A stretch of 64,000 nucleotides of DNA from positions 19,558,655-19,622,654 of the forward strand of contig CM055100.1 in the NCBI GenBank assembly GCA_029204225.1. Direction: 5' to 3'. The position numbers and the translations under genes were made by a program. Source of the DNA: Diphasiastrum complanatum (Eukaryota > Streptophyta > Lycopodiopsida > Lycopodiales > Lycopodiaceae). The notes below the pieces were generated by a model. It was not told the origin of the DNA. It worked only from the letters and a program-made list of their open reading frames with translations, and made no database searches. Of this stretch, positions 42,600 to 57,623 are shown in pieces (positions within the stretch are counted from its first letter, which is position 1; each line of letters opens with the position of its first letter).

Positions 42600-43340
42600 G
42601 CACAGCTTTGAAGAATGTGAAAAACATCTCCTAATGACTCGCACAAGTTAGAAGAAGGTGAAAATCATCTCAAAATGACTTGTAGAGGTCAGAAGAAGGT
42701 AAAAAAAACCTTAAAATGACTCGCACACCTCAAAAATGACTCGCACAACAAACAATGGTAGAGGTAATGACTCATAATTTGACAAAAATGACTCACACAA
42801 CACCTCTTGTGAAGACTTGCATGGACAACTAGTTGTGAAGACTTTCCATGGGCAGACTGTTCTTGAGCAAGAAGAAAGAAAAAACAAAAAAACACCGTGT
42901 AGATCTGCTGCAAAACCAAAAAATTGTGGAGCTCGACGAAACTATAATAGAACTGCTGCAGGTGTGGGAAGATCAGGGAATTACTCGCACAAGGGAACGA
43001 TGCAAAACAAGGTAAAATGACTCGCACAGTCAGAGTAGAGTGCTTAGCAACCTTAGAGTCATCATTCTGGAGATCAGCGAGTTATAAGGTGATTACTCGC
43101 GATTTCAAAATTTTTCATCCATTTTCTCTGATCCTGTCATTTTTCTATTACTCGCCCAGCTATAACTCGCCAATTGAGTTTTAGTTTTTTCTATTCATTG
43201 TTATAACTCGCTATCAGTATAGAGGCATCTACACATCTTGATCTGTCTCCGGTGAGTTATAATTTTATTACTTGCCCTCCTATTGCTCGCCAACAATATT
43301 ACTCGCCCACTGTTCTCCACTTTACTCGCCACTTTGACAG
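42600..43340. repeat. Cluster of ACTCGC motifs
   Basis: About 14 copies of ACTCGC or close variants, in two forms: AATGACTCGCACA at 42.63-43.02 kb and TTACTCGCC/ATAACTCGCC at 43.09-43.33 kb. Spacing is irregular (about 15 to 60 bp). No coding content. Confidence 0.6.
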
Positions 43341-44427
43341 ATCATCTAGAAACATTAAGTTTCTTCAAGTTAATGAATAAAAAAAGGTTCCCCAAAATTT
43401 CAAATTTCAAATAATAAGGGAGATGAAAACTGGCCAATAGGATTTGAAGCCAAGCCAAAAAAATCCACTATATATAGTGATACTTTGTGATTCATTTTAC
43501 ATGCTCATTTCAATAACGCAGGTGGAACCTCTATCAAATTGAAATTGGATGTCCTTGCTCTTCTTCCTTGACTAGAATTGTGAAATTTCAATAGAAAGTT
43601 TCTGCCACTCCACTCTTTAAATCAATGATCTATTTTTTTTTAATGAAGTTGTGAAGAAATTTTGGCAATTTCTTAGATCTCTAACAATATGACATATTTG
43701 GTTTTGGCAGAAATAGTAGATAATGTGGAAGTGAAGATTTAATTATTTCTCTTTTGATATTATCCAAAGAAACTGCTAAGTTTTGTTCACTTTGAGTTCT
43801 TTTTGTACTTAAATTTAAAAAAATTTAATCAAAGATTAAAAATTTGAAAGAGTTTTTTTTAAAACTGTTAATAATAAAAATTTTTTGATTTCTGATCAAA
43901 GGTAAATCTTCTTTGAGAGGTAAAGATACTAGAATGATTTTGTAGCTTAAGCATCTATACTTGACCATAGAATCTTTTCTCAAAGTTTATTCCATTGAAA
44001 AAAAAAAAACTAATACTCAAAAGTTCTTCTAACTAAGTGGAACTATCGACATTGACTAGACTGTCATATTCATATAAGAAAAAGAGTATCAAAGAGAAAA
44101 AAAAAAAAAAACATCCCATATGGACTCTTTTTTTTACTGTGGATTCTATTACTATTGATGAGTGTAATCAACATTTGATAAGAAATTATTACTTTTGTGA
44201 TATAAAAGGCATCTACCTACTTAAATAATCTCAATGTCAATTCAAAACTTTTTTCAAGTGTTGTTAGTGGTCAATTTAATTTCGACTCATAGTACAAATG
44301 ATTTGATGAGAATGATATAAAGCCAAAAGCCAAAAGCATATATGGCCTTGACAGCCGTAAAAAACTCTAAACAATAAAAATTTGCTAAAAAGTCATGGCA
44401 TGATTGGTAAATGAGAATTTAGCTCTC
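43341..44427. other. AT-rich intergenic DNA
   Basis: No gene, LTR or LINE end recognised. Several poly-A and poly-T runs. Confidence 0.4.
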
Positions 44428-44869
44428 ATTTTAACAGAAGTATGTGGTTGCAAAATTTGGGTTACTTTTACTATAGAGAGCTCTTAGAAGTTATTTTAGA
44501 GTTCAGAAAAGAAAAATAATTATATTAATTATTTTTCCTATTATTATTATTAATTATTATATTAATTATTAATTATTTAATTAATTATATTATGATTTTA
44601 AAATCAAAAGTTTTACTTGACTTCATTTCAACAACAACAAAAATCTGTATTTTAACAGAAGTATGTGGTTGCAAAATTTGGGTTACTTTTACTATAGAGA
44701 GCTCTTAGAAGTTATTTTAGAGTTCAGAAAAGAAAAATAATTATATTAATTATTTTTCCTATTATTATTATTAATTATTATATTAATTATTAATTATTTA
44801 ATTAATTATATTATGATTTTAAAATCAAAAGTTTTACTTGACTTCATTTCAACAACAACAAAAATCTGT
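44428..44869. repeat. Perfect 221-bp tandem duplication
   Basis: Copy 1 44428-44648 and copy 2 44649-44869 appear identical base for base, from ATTTTAACAGAAGTATGTGG to AACAACAACAAAAATCTGT, with a short shared ATTT at the seam. Includes an AT-rich TTAATTA-type core. Identity implies a very recent event or an assembly artefact. Confidence 0.9.
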
Positions 44870-47032
<2,163 letters not shown>

Positions 47033-47585
47033 ATACCTTTATGAAGGTAGTCAACACCATCATAAAAATGTAACAACTACTCTCTAAAAGTACAAGAAGC
47101 TTTCAATATTGCATAAATATGAAAGTCTTCTCATAATGTACTAAATGCCATTATCTTCGGAAGACAATCATATATAAATTGACTTTTATTCTTAGGCTCC
47201 AAGTAAGTGTTGATGGACCAATGTCTGGGGTAAATAGATTAAGCCAAGAAGTTTCTAATTTGTGGGGCCAAGAAGAAACAGTATCTTAACTTTGGCTCAC
47301 CCGCGAATTGTTTTTTGATTTCTTTCTACTCAATGGTAGCTATGGCACTACTGAACATGCAATTGCTTATTTGAAAATTTGAAATGACTAATACTATATT
47401 GATAAAGACTATTTGGTCATATATTGATTTTGTTCAATTTTTTGTTTCAAGCCTTGTGGAGTTCAGTTAGGGTCATCAATATCATATTAAAAAAAAAAGA
47501 ATGAGTCGGGCCAAGAAAAAAAAAATCTTGGATTTGTGTTCAGCTTTGGTTTAGAATCTTATAAGAAAACATTTGCCCTGATTTG

Positions 47586-48446
47586 TGTGAAAAATCCAGC
47601 AAGTTCACACGTGTGGGGAACCACAAGAAATGTGTGAATGATCTTCACGTGCTTTGTGGTGGCACACAGATCACCTGTAGAGCAATCCTGCAATCTATCA
47701 ACAGATCTATGGCTAGAGCACAATCTAGAATGCTACAGATCAAAGCTACATTAATTCCTCACAAATAGGGAAAGTACACAAGCTTGATCATGTATGAAGA
47801 AGACACAAAATCTGAGTTAGAGAGAGAGAGCAATTACAAGCAATATTGAATGAGATCCAAAATTTGACATTATGACATTACAAATGCTTGATTTATCATT
47901 AGAAATGAATGAGAATGATATGTACATATATAAGAGAGCCAAAATTCGTGGTACTCCTTGCATTCAATGCATATCCTACACCTATTCAAGTGCAAACTAC
48001 CATTATCTTGACACCTAACTGCTTGCATGCACAGATTGCACCTAACTTCTACCTACTTTCTCCAAATGGCAATTTCTCAACTAGCCATGTACAAAACTAC
48101 ATGCATGTGTCCATTAGAGTGTTTTCATGATTTGCATGTCACAATGGAAACTTAGGACATAATGCATTTATTGTGGCTCGAGTTTCTACAAGGTCATAAT
48201 TGACCAATTCCATGTGAATTTCTATATGCATGTCAAACTAGACATTGTCAACATCATTGCATGTCATACTAGACCAACTAGACTTTATGCATGTCATTGG
48301 AATTTGATCTACCTAACCCAAACTCACCCTATTCTACAAGGATATGTGCTCAATTCACATACCTTGGATATGTACAAAGTATTTACATGGGTAGGACCCC
48401 CCAAACATCAACAACATATGATAGATATGTTTTACAATTTTTAACA
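47586..48446 (-). mobile_element. 3' LTR of the 47.6-51.1 kb element, 861 bp
   Basis: Contains (AG)6 at 47819-47830. Preceded on its inner side by the polypurine tract, read as CTCCTCCTT on the + strand (48448-48456). Confidence 0.9.
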
Positions 48447-50085
48447 CTCCTCCTTAAAATATATCTATCTGATGTTGGTGAAGATCCTTTGAGTGTGGAT
48501 TCTTTGCTTTGCTTTTGAAGTGAAGATGAACAAAGAATCCATCATAGTAGCACGCTTACCAAGTCCATGATAAGATCTCTTTGATAGAAATCTTTTCCAA
48601 ATGCCTTTGAAATTTCCACCAATGATATGCCTCCTCCATGCCTGATGTAGATTTTGGGTCTGCAAAGTCCACATGCATGAAGTTGGCTGCACCAAAATCT
48701 GAAAATCCGAGGCCTCCAAGCCTCATAATGACCACAAAGATCAAATAGATCAAGATTATACCATGAGCAATATTCAAGATTAAGCATGCTAGCTATACTA
48801 GTCCAAATTCTATGAACTTTATCTCTGAGCCTCATCATGAGCTTTAGGTTCAACTTCAATTCCCAATACTATGTCCATTACACCATAAAGAATCAACAAA
48901 GACTCTATCCTATCCTTCCAAACTGAATAGTTGGAGGTATTTAGTCTCTCACTAGCTTCAAAGAGAAAATCTCCTATAGATGCCATGTATGTGAAGACTT
49001 CTTGTAGATGGACAACAACATAAAATTGAGTGTGTTGTTTTTTTTTTTAAAATAGGAACCAAAACAATTGGGCGTACTACCAAATCCTATGCAAAGTCTT
49101 GCAACAGCATTTGATAGGTCTCAAATATTCCACCACAACAAAACAAACAAGATCAACCCCGCAACTTGAATTGGAGTATAGGCAAATTTTGGTACTTTCT
49201 TCCTTTGGCATGTGTGAAATGCTTAAAGACACCACTATTGACTCAGATACACTCAAATTGTATGAAACAATATGTTACATGACTCAAAATTTTGTCTAGA
49301 TCTCAAGTTTGTTGAACTGGTATACACAAAAGATGGATTTGAATGTGTTGCTTCTCTTTTACAATAGGAACCAAAAACCAATTGGGTATTCTACCAAATC
49401 CTATGCAAAAGCTTGCAACAGTTATGTGAGACCTTGCTCACAACTGAAAAAATTAATCACTTTGAATTTGGATCTAGCCTCTATCTTCTGATGAAGCACT
49501 TACAATTCTGATGTCAAATTTTACCACAAGTTTCAAATGAATGAAACACACTTTAGAAATACACATTCAACTCAAACACAACCCTTTGTGTGAAATGATG
49601 TGACTAGGACAACAAAATCTTGACTTATCCAATTCTATCTCAGATTGATTACAAAAAACTGTGAATGATGAATCTTGCATGCAATGTTATCAAATCAAAA
49701 AGTGTCCACTCGGGTTTTGGGTCTCTCCCTACCCTTCTTTAAGAGCTTATAACTCCTACTAGGATCATCAGAATGAATTGAAACCAATTGCAATGGAAAG
49801 AGGGTTCTTCTAGCTTTCCAACAAGCTATAATGTTAGTACTTTGGACCTAGCGCAAAGGAAATAGAGGCAAATGAAGTATTCTAATTTTCACACGTGTGA
49901 AATGTCAGAATTCCGTACATACTCTGTTCTGGACTGAAAATATCAGCTCTAATCTCATTCATCCAAAAACTGTTCAAGAATAGATAGCAAAAAAGCTAAA
50001 TAGCTTCCTAGCTTGAATTGTCACAGAATTCTTCAAAAACCTGATGTTAGTAGCATTCAAAGCATGGTTTGGCTCTGATACCATG

Positions 50086-51090
<1,005 letters not shown>

Positions 51091-51539
51091 ATTTGAACCT
51101 TAGAACTATTTTAATCCATTGGTTCTTGGAAGAAAAGTTTGTGTATGGGATGTTAAAAAATATGCATTCAGTTACCATCTACCACGAACCACATGCATGA
51201 GACTTTGCACACTACCAAATCACTCTTGATCAACTCGGATTTTAGTGAGTTATCAAACAAGATTTGGATCTTGGCAAGAGCTCTTGTACACAAAAAGTAA
51301 TCATCCATCAAATACAAGCCAGTTTTATGCATATTCATGAAAAAAACTAAGTGTTACGCAAGATTTTAGAGTGAGGAAAACATCCTAGAGAAAGAACAAG
51401 AGCCCTCAGGTAGAGAGAGAACACATGAGATTTTGAAAAAAAAAACTATTCTATCTCTCAAAAGTATTATAATACAATGAGATCTGTGATAGCTCAAGTT
51501 TTTGCTCTAAAAAGTATGTGATGACCTCTTAACACGATT

Positions 51540-52330
51540 GGACTATTGAAATTTCACAATTCTAGCATGACTAGTTTGATGTAAATCCATTTGTAAGTGG
51601 TGATGTGGCACATGCCACGTGTATAGATGCTTAGCCCTATGCCTAATCATGTTAATTCCTCACACAAGGTCAAATGGCACTTTGATGATTATTTTTTCAC
51701 ACTGGTACAACTATTTATAGCTTCCAAAATTTCATTTGCCCAATTTCCCTAAACTTTTCCTAAATGGTGACTTCTAAACCTCATCCACTTATCTACTTGC
51801 CAAAAATAGTACAAACACTATTTAGGCCTTTATTGACAAATATAAATCTATCTCTAAGTTGAAGTTTCATGTTGGCCTCAAAATTGCCAAAATAGATCAA
51901 CTAAACTAATTGAATTTTTCAAAATCTCTCTTCAACTAGTTTTAGCATAGATTTAACCACACTACTTTGATCCATCTTAAGAATGATCTCCATCCTAAGT
52001 ATAGACCTCCTTTTTATGGTTTTATGTTAACTTTCATAATTTATATAGAGAATAGTGTCCACATTGGATGCTTCACTATTTCTTACATCAATTTTACATG
52101 TCAAAATGAAACTAGAACATGAAGAACCAAATAGAATGTAAATGCAATGATTCCTCCATGCTTCCAACTTTGAACACTCTGGGAAATAACAGGAACCAAA
52201 CAAAACATATGAGTAATCAACCAATGCATGTCTCCTCCATCTTTGTCCTTCCTTGATATGTCTCCACCAAGAAAATCCATGAATGAGCCTCCATCTCCAT
52301 CTTGCCATAAGATATCATCAACCCTTGATG
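51540..52330. pseudogene. Decayed copia-type LTR and pol-end fragments
   Basis: Near 51550 a TTGAAATTTCACAATTCTAG block resembles the LTR start seen at 56.65 kb. Between 52320 and 52030 the minus strand contains peptides such as EASNVDTILYINYE, comparable to EASKVDPYIHERVIS in the 38.9-42.2 kb element. No intact frame. Confidence 0.45.
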
Positions 52331-52367
52331 ACTTGACTGAATGAGTGATATAATGAGCCTCCCTTAG

Positions 52368-53620
52368 TGTAGTGCACGCATCCCAAAGGGAGCCAGAAAC
52401 CACGACTTAGCTTTTCAGCCTTCAACTCTTGCCATCCAAACCCACTTGACATAGAAGCAGCCAACTCGCCAACAACGATCAAACTTAACCAACTTGAAGC
52501 TCCGAAAACCAACATTGAGATCCAACCTGGCGCCATGCCAGATCGGGGGTCCCGATGTGGGTGACTTCCCTCCAAGCAAGCCGCCCGACATACATCAAAC
52601 TTAACCAACTCGAAGCTTCATTACAAACGAGTAACATCCATTCCAAGCAAGCGGTCTAACTTACATCAGACTTAACCAACTGAAAGCTTCGTCACGAGCG
52701 CTGAAAGCCAACCTGGCACCACGCTTGACTGGACAGCCATAAACAGGTAACTTCCACCCAAACAAGCCATCCAACTCAGCCGACAAGTTAGAGCCCGTTC
52801 CCCAAGAGTTTAACCCATTCACGTTCATGCAAGGAACACTCAGAACCACAAGCCGTGACATATATGGAGACAACCAGTTCCTGGACCAAATGGTCCCGAC
52901 AGCATACCACTGGCGCCACGGACCGAATGGTCCCGACGGCATACCGCTGGCGTCCCGGGATACGACCCTCAGCTATGTGCCAACTTAAAAATTTTGAAGC
53001 GGCCTTACAACTGGCGCTTTTACCGAACACTAAAACCCAGAAGGTAATCAGAGTCTGTTTGAGAAAAATCCCACTTTATTGATAAATCTGAGAAGGTTAC
53101 ATTTCAAGTGTGTGACCGACCCTAGTCTCTCGGGAGCTGGCATGCCAAGGCGAGTGCCAGGACAACATTCTAGCAAGGGAGGCTGAGACTTGGTTGGAGC
53201 TTGCCCTGAGTCGCAACCCGCACTCCCCTATAGTATTGGTGGGATTCAGCACCCCCCCTCTCTCATACCAAGTACTCTACCCAGGTTGGTAAAGCACGTT
53301 TTTCTCTCTCTAGTATTTTCTCTATCTAGAAAGTCATTTTCTCCTCTAGAATTTATTGATCCCCATGCTTCCTTTAATCATGCCTAGATCGTGTGAGGTG
53401 ATTGCACATCGATCTGAGCTCTCTGGACTTCGCTAGAACCGATCAAAGATTTTCAGCCATAGGAACTTGGCGCCGGCTGGATTTTGGTCACAGTGGCGCC
53501 GGGAGCGGCGCCGACGCCAACTTTGGTCACAGTGGCGCCGGGAGCAGCAGGGGCGCTGCTGGCACCGGGCACAATGCTGGTACCAATGGCGCTGGAAGTA
53601 AAGCTTGTAAAGGTACAGAA
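52368..53620 (+). repeat. Long direct repeat copy 1: LTR-like body plus GGCGCC leader
   Basis: A TGTAG start, about 1.05 kb of LTR-like sequence, then TTGGCGCCGG at about 53468, which looks like a primer binding site of the TGGCGCC class, and a GC-rich leader ending GTAAAGG. The body has its own subrepeats: ACTTAACCAACT with GAAGCTT two or three times, and a 36-bp unit GACC.AATGGTCCCGAC.GC twice (52880-52950). It is repeated at 55303-56490 with about 5 percent divergence by eye. Probably an LTR retrotransposon head. Confidence 0.65.
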
Positions 53621-54584
53621 TCAAGATAGATGAAGCCAAGTAGAAGCAGAAGCAGTTGGAGGATCAAGATAGAACAGTTGGAGGCAGAAGCAGTAGCTCC
53701 AAATGCAGCCCCTGAAAGGGAGAGGAGATGGTTAAGGTTCAAGAATTCAAACTTAAGAGGCAACAGCAATCGATTAAAGAAGAAAAGCATTAAATGACCC
53801 GAAGTCATATGGCACTGGGGTACAGAAGACACCATTCTATGGTACAAGCTAAAATTTCATCTTCCAGTTATTGCCAATAGAAGGCAAATGTGTTGAATTA
53901 GTGAGGGTCACAAACCATGTGAGAAGAGCATGGGTGAGGATAGAGTGAGGAATGGAGAGTATAGTGTATAGATGGGTGTGGAAAGAGTAATGTAAGGAAA
54001 CTTGAAAGTTGATCTCCATAAGGTAACCTCACATTGTCAAGTCACGACCAATCACTTATCATCGCCCATTTATAAAGTCATCATCGACTCATCCTCGTGC
54101 ACCGGGGGCTCTCGACATCCCCGACATGCTCTTCATGTTCCAAAGTTGAACTATAGATGAGATATCCCATTAGCGTTTTTTGGAAGATACATTATAGAAA
54201 TTTAATAGTTTTTTTCCCAAAAAAATAGGATTTATGACATTGCATAGATGCCTTTTCGATCCGGAATACATTCCAGAAAATCCCATTAGGATTTCTCGGA
54301 ACGTGGACTATAATATAAAATTTTGATTTTTTTTCAAAAGAAACAAATTTGTACTGTTTTTTTTTTCTTTTTGTGTGAAATTGTTTAGGCAATCTGTAAA
54401 AAAATTTTATGCTGCTATTTAGGTTGTTTTTAGGCTATACAGTGCTCTAAAAAAAAATTGGTTTTCTAAAAAAAAAATTAAAAATTAGCATTCTGAAACG
54501 TTCGATTTGGAATGTGGATGCACCAAAACACACTTTGATGCATCTTAAATAAAAATTATGGTGTCTTTTCTGTTTTTTTAACCT
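53621..54584. other. Unassigned sequence between the long repeats
   Basis: The first 150 bp in one + frame read as a basic, Glu/Arg-rich peptide (AAPERERRWLRF) that could be a gag start. The remainder is AT-rich without a recognised gene. Confidence 0.3.
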
Positions 54585-54900
54585 GGATGTGTCCTTTGAA
54601 GAACTCAAGAAGGAATTTGTGGCTGTCAAAATGAGGTTGCGGATGTCAAAATCAAAGAGTCTTCTCAATCTACCTCAACTAAGATCCAACAGCTTCAAGC
54701 ACCCAAGTGGAAGAGCATCACACGGCTGTCCGATCATGGGCAGATGTACTCAAAGGTTCATCTCCTACTATTCCTCCGTCATCTTCATTTATCTTAGCCA
54801 CTTTCACTGAAGGCCATCTGTGAGAACAGAAAGCTCTTAACGTTCGCGCTCATGGTATTCCAGATTCCCAAAACGCTATTGGAGAGGCTAAGATTTTCAG
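54585..54900 (+). pseudogene. LINE ORF1 relic (RRM-like region)
   Basis: Across one frameshift and one stop it reads TKIQQLQ, VEEHHTAVRSWADVLKG and KALNVRAHGIPDSQNAIGEA. These align with LINE A ORF1 ([40 protein letters not shown]). It belongs to a distinct LINE lineage and is cut off abruptly at the GGCGCC module. Confidence 0.6.
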
Positions 54901-55030
54901 CCATAGGAACTTGGCGCCGGCTGGATTATGGTCACAGTGGCGCCGGGAGCAGCAGGGGCGCTGCTGGCGTCGGGGACAATGCTGGCGCCAGTGGCCCCGA
55001 AAGTAAAGCTTGTAAAGGTAGCTTTACAAC
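54893..55030 (+). repeat. Isolated copy of the GGCGCC leader module
   Basis: Runs from AAGATTTTCAGCCATAGGAA to GCTTGTAAAGGTAGCTTTA, matching the leaders at about 53.45-53.61 and 56.36-56.49 kb but without the LTR-like body in front. In one frame all three copies read as a Gly/Ala/Ser-rich peptide (YGHSGAGSSRGAAG). Confidence 0.7.
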
Positions 55031-55302
55031 ATCCACCCCACCTTTATAAAATCTGATGTCCTCATCAGATGTCAGATTAAAGTAAAGGTGTCTCCCAATT
55101 AAAATAAATATATACATTTAAGCTACTTGGCACAGTACTCAATTTATTGGCCACTTTTTATTAACATTGAAGTTGGCACACCACAAGTCGGAGGCTCAGC
55201 TCTTTGTACTGAAAACTTACATAACTTGAAAATATCAATTTGTTTGGGAAAAGCGTAGATTTTATATCGCTTACGTAAAACCCAGTCGGCTCCAATACCA
55301 CA

Positions 55303-56490
55303 TGTAGCGTAGGCATCCCAAATGGAGCCGGGAACCACGACTTAGCTTCCGAGCCTTCAACTCTTGCCATCCAAACCCACTTGACATACAAGTAGCCAAC
55401 TCGCCAATAACAATCAAACATAACCAACTTGAAGTTCCGAAAACCAACATTGAGAGCCAACCTGGCGCCATGCCAGATCCGGGGTCCCGATGTGGGTGAC
55501 TTCCCTCCAAGCAAGCCGCCCGACATACATCAAACTTAACCAACTCGAAGCTTCGTTACAAACGAGTAACATCCATTCCAAGCAAGCGGTCTGACTTACA
55601 TCAGACTTAACCAACTGAAAGCTTCGTCACGAGCGTTGGAAGCCAAACTGGCGCCACGCCAGACTGGACAGCCATAAACAAGTAACTTCCAACCAAGCAA
55701 GCCATCCAACTCAGTCGACAGGTTAGAGCCCGTTCCCCAAGAGCTTAACCCATTCACGTTCATACAAGGAACACTCAGAACCACAAGCCATGACAGATAT
55801 GGAGACAACCAGTTCCTGGACCAAATGGTCCCGACAGCATACTGCTGGCGCCACGGACCGAATGGTCCCAATGGCATACCGCTGGCGTCCCGGGATACGA
55901 CCCTCAGCTATGTGCCAACTTAAAAATTTTGAAGCGGCCTTACAACTGGCGCTTTTACTGAACACTGAAACCCAGAAGGTAATCAGAGTCAGTTTGAGGA
56001 AAATCCCACTTTATTGATAGATCTGAGAAGGTTACATTTCAAGTGTGTGACCGACCCTAGTCTCCGGGGAGCTGGCATGCCAAGGCGAGTGCCAGGACAA
56101 CATTCCAGCAAGGGAGGCTGAGACTTGGTTGGAGCTCGCCCTGAGGCGCAACCTGCACTCCCCTATAGTATTGGTGGGATTCGGCACCCCCCTCATACCA
56201 AGCACTCTACCCAGGCTGGTAAAGCACATTTTTCTCTCTCTAGAAGTCATTTTCTCTCTCTAGAATTTATTGATCCCCAGGCTTCCTTTAATCATGCCTA
56301 GATCATGTGAGGTGATTGCACATCGATCTGAGCTCTCTGGACTTCGCTAGAACCGATCAAAGATTTTCAGCCATAGGAACTTGGCACTAGCTGGATTATG
56401 GTCACAGTGGCGCCGTGAGCAGCAGGGACGCTGCTGGCGCCGGGGACAATGCTGGTGCCAGTGGCGCCGGAAGTAAAGCTTGTAAAGGTA
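55303..56490 (+). repeat. Long direct repeat copy 2: LTR-like body plus GGCGCC leader
   Basis: Same structure as copy 1, including the primer-site-like block (here decayed to TTGGCACTAG, 56380) and the leader. Because the leader also follows this second copy, the pair cannot be a simple 5'/3' LTR pair of one element, whose 3' LTR would be followed by flanking DNA. Confidence 0.65.
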
Positions 56491-56644
56491 GCTTTAAAAC
56501 ACTTAGCTTCATTTCCATCAGAAGGACCAGCCAAGAATGCTAGTACAACTCCAACAACAAAATGTTGCAAAACAATGTAACTAGTTTCATCATATCTTGA
56601 CAATTTGCACACATTCATATGAAATTGCTCAAACATGAGATAGA

Positions 56645-57000
56645 ACAAGTAAAGTATGTTGAAATTTCACAATTCTAGCTTGACTAATTTTGGTCACATG
56701 CATTGTAATTGGCAAGATTGGCCATGTAAATAGATGCCACACGTGCCAAATAGCATAGGATGCTTTCCCAACACTTCATTCCTCATATTACATTGCGATA
56801 GCATCTTTGAAATGAGGCCAAAGTGTGCTTAGATAAGCTAGAGAAATTCTAGGAGCTAAAAACATTGTTTTGGATCTTGAGATTTTGACCCCATATTAGG
56901 GTGGATCCAATGACCTATTAGGGTAGATGTTAGGGTTAGGGTATGATAAGTTCAGAGGTGCCCTAATATGTGATGGGGCAAGGGAGATAGAAGAACGCGA
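56645..57000 (+). mobile_element. LTR-like fragment
   Basis: Starts TGTTGAAATTTCACAATTCT followed by AGCTTGAC, related to the 51.55 kb block and the TGTGAAG LTR family. Extent is uncertain. Confidence 0.4.
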
Positions 57001-57623
57001 ATGGAGAAGAGAGCAGGAATATTGCGAAACAACTCTCCCATTACCGTTCAGCTGCTAGATCTAATAAAAAGCTTATGCTAAATATAATCACAGCTTTAAG
57101 TGTTCTAGTTGCCCAATAGGATCTTAAAAATTAATTCATACTCACAAAAATGAGAGTATAGTCCACCGAAGAGATTAGAAATGGTTTGTGTGTGTGTGGT
57201 ATTACTAAAAATGGATTCATTATGAAGTTTAGTTCTGAAATAGATTGGAAAGAGCAGTATGATATCGCGAGTTCCTCAGGCGTCAAAGACAGCCATCGTC
57301 TGATCAAAAACTAGAAGTCGCAGACGTCCGTAATATGATTAGAGTGAGTAAACAAGCGCGATCAAACATCGATAAAGTGTGAAACGCATAAAAGAAAGTT
57401 GACTTTGGGGATTGAAATGGTGATTAAATTTCTAAATTTGACATAATGCTAATTGAAAACCTCAGCACTTTGTTGTGCAGTATAGAATACATGCAAAAAT
57501 GGACAAAATATCAACTTGAAGTACTCTACATCCTCGGATATTCCAAACTCAGAGAGAAACTTTGACAAGGAACTTTCCCTATCAAACCGAGAACTAGAAG
57601 CCATTGGTTATTTAAGAACATCA

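Noticed and set aside
52317-52608. Minus-strand open frames repeated at 55.2-55.6 kb as a conserved protein
   Set aside because: Both lie in the LTR-like direct repeat, so shared openness follows from recent duplication; composition and lack of any family motif argue against coding.
56925-56945. TTAGGGTTAGGG as telomeric repeat
   Set aside because: Only two adjacent units plus scattered TTAGGG; most plants use TTTAGGG. Too short to support an interstitial telomere.
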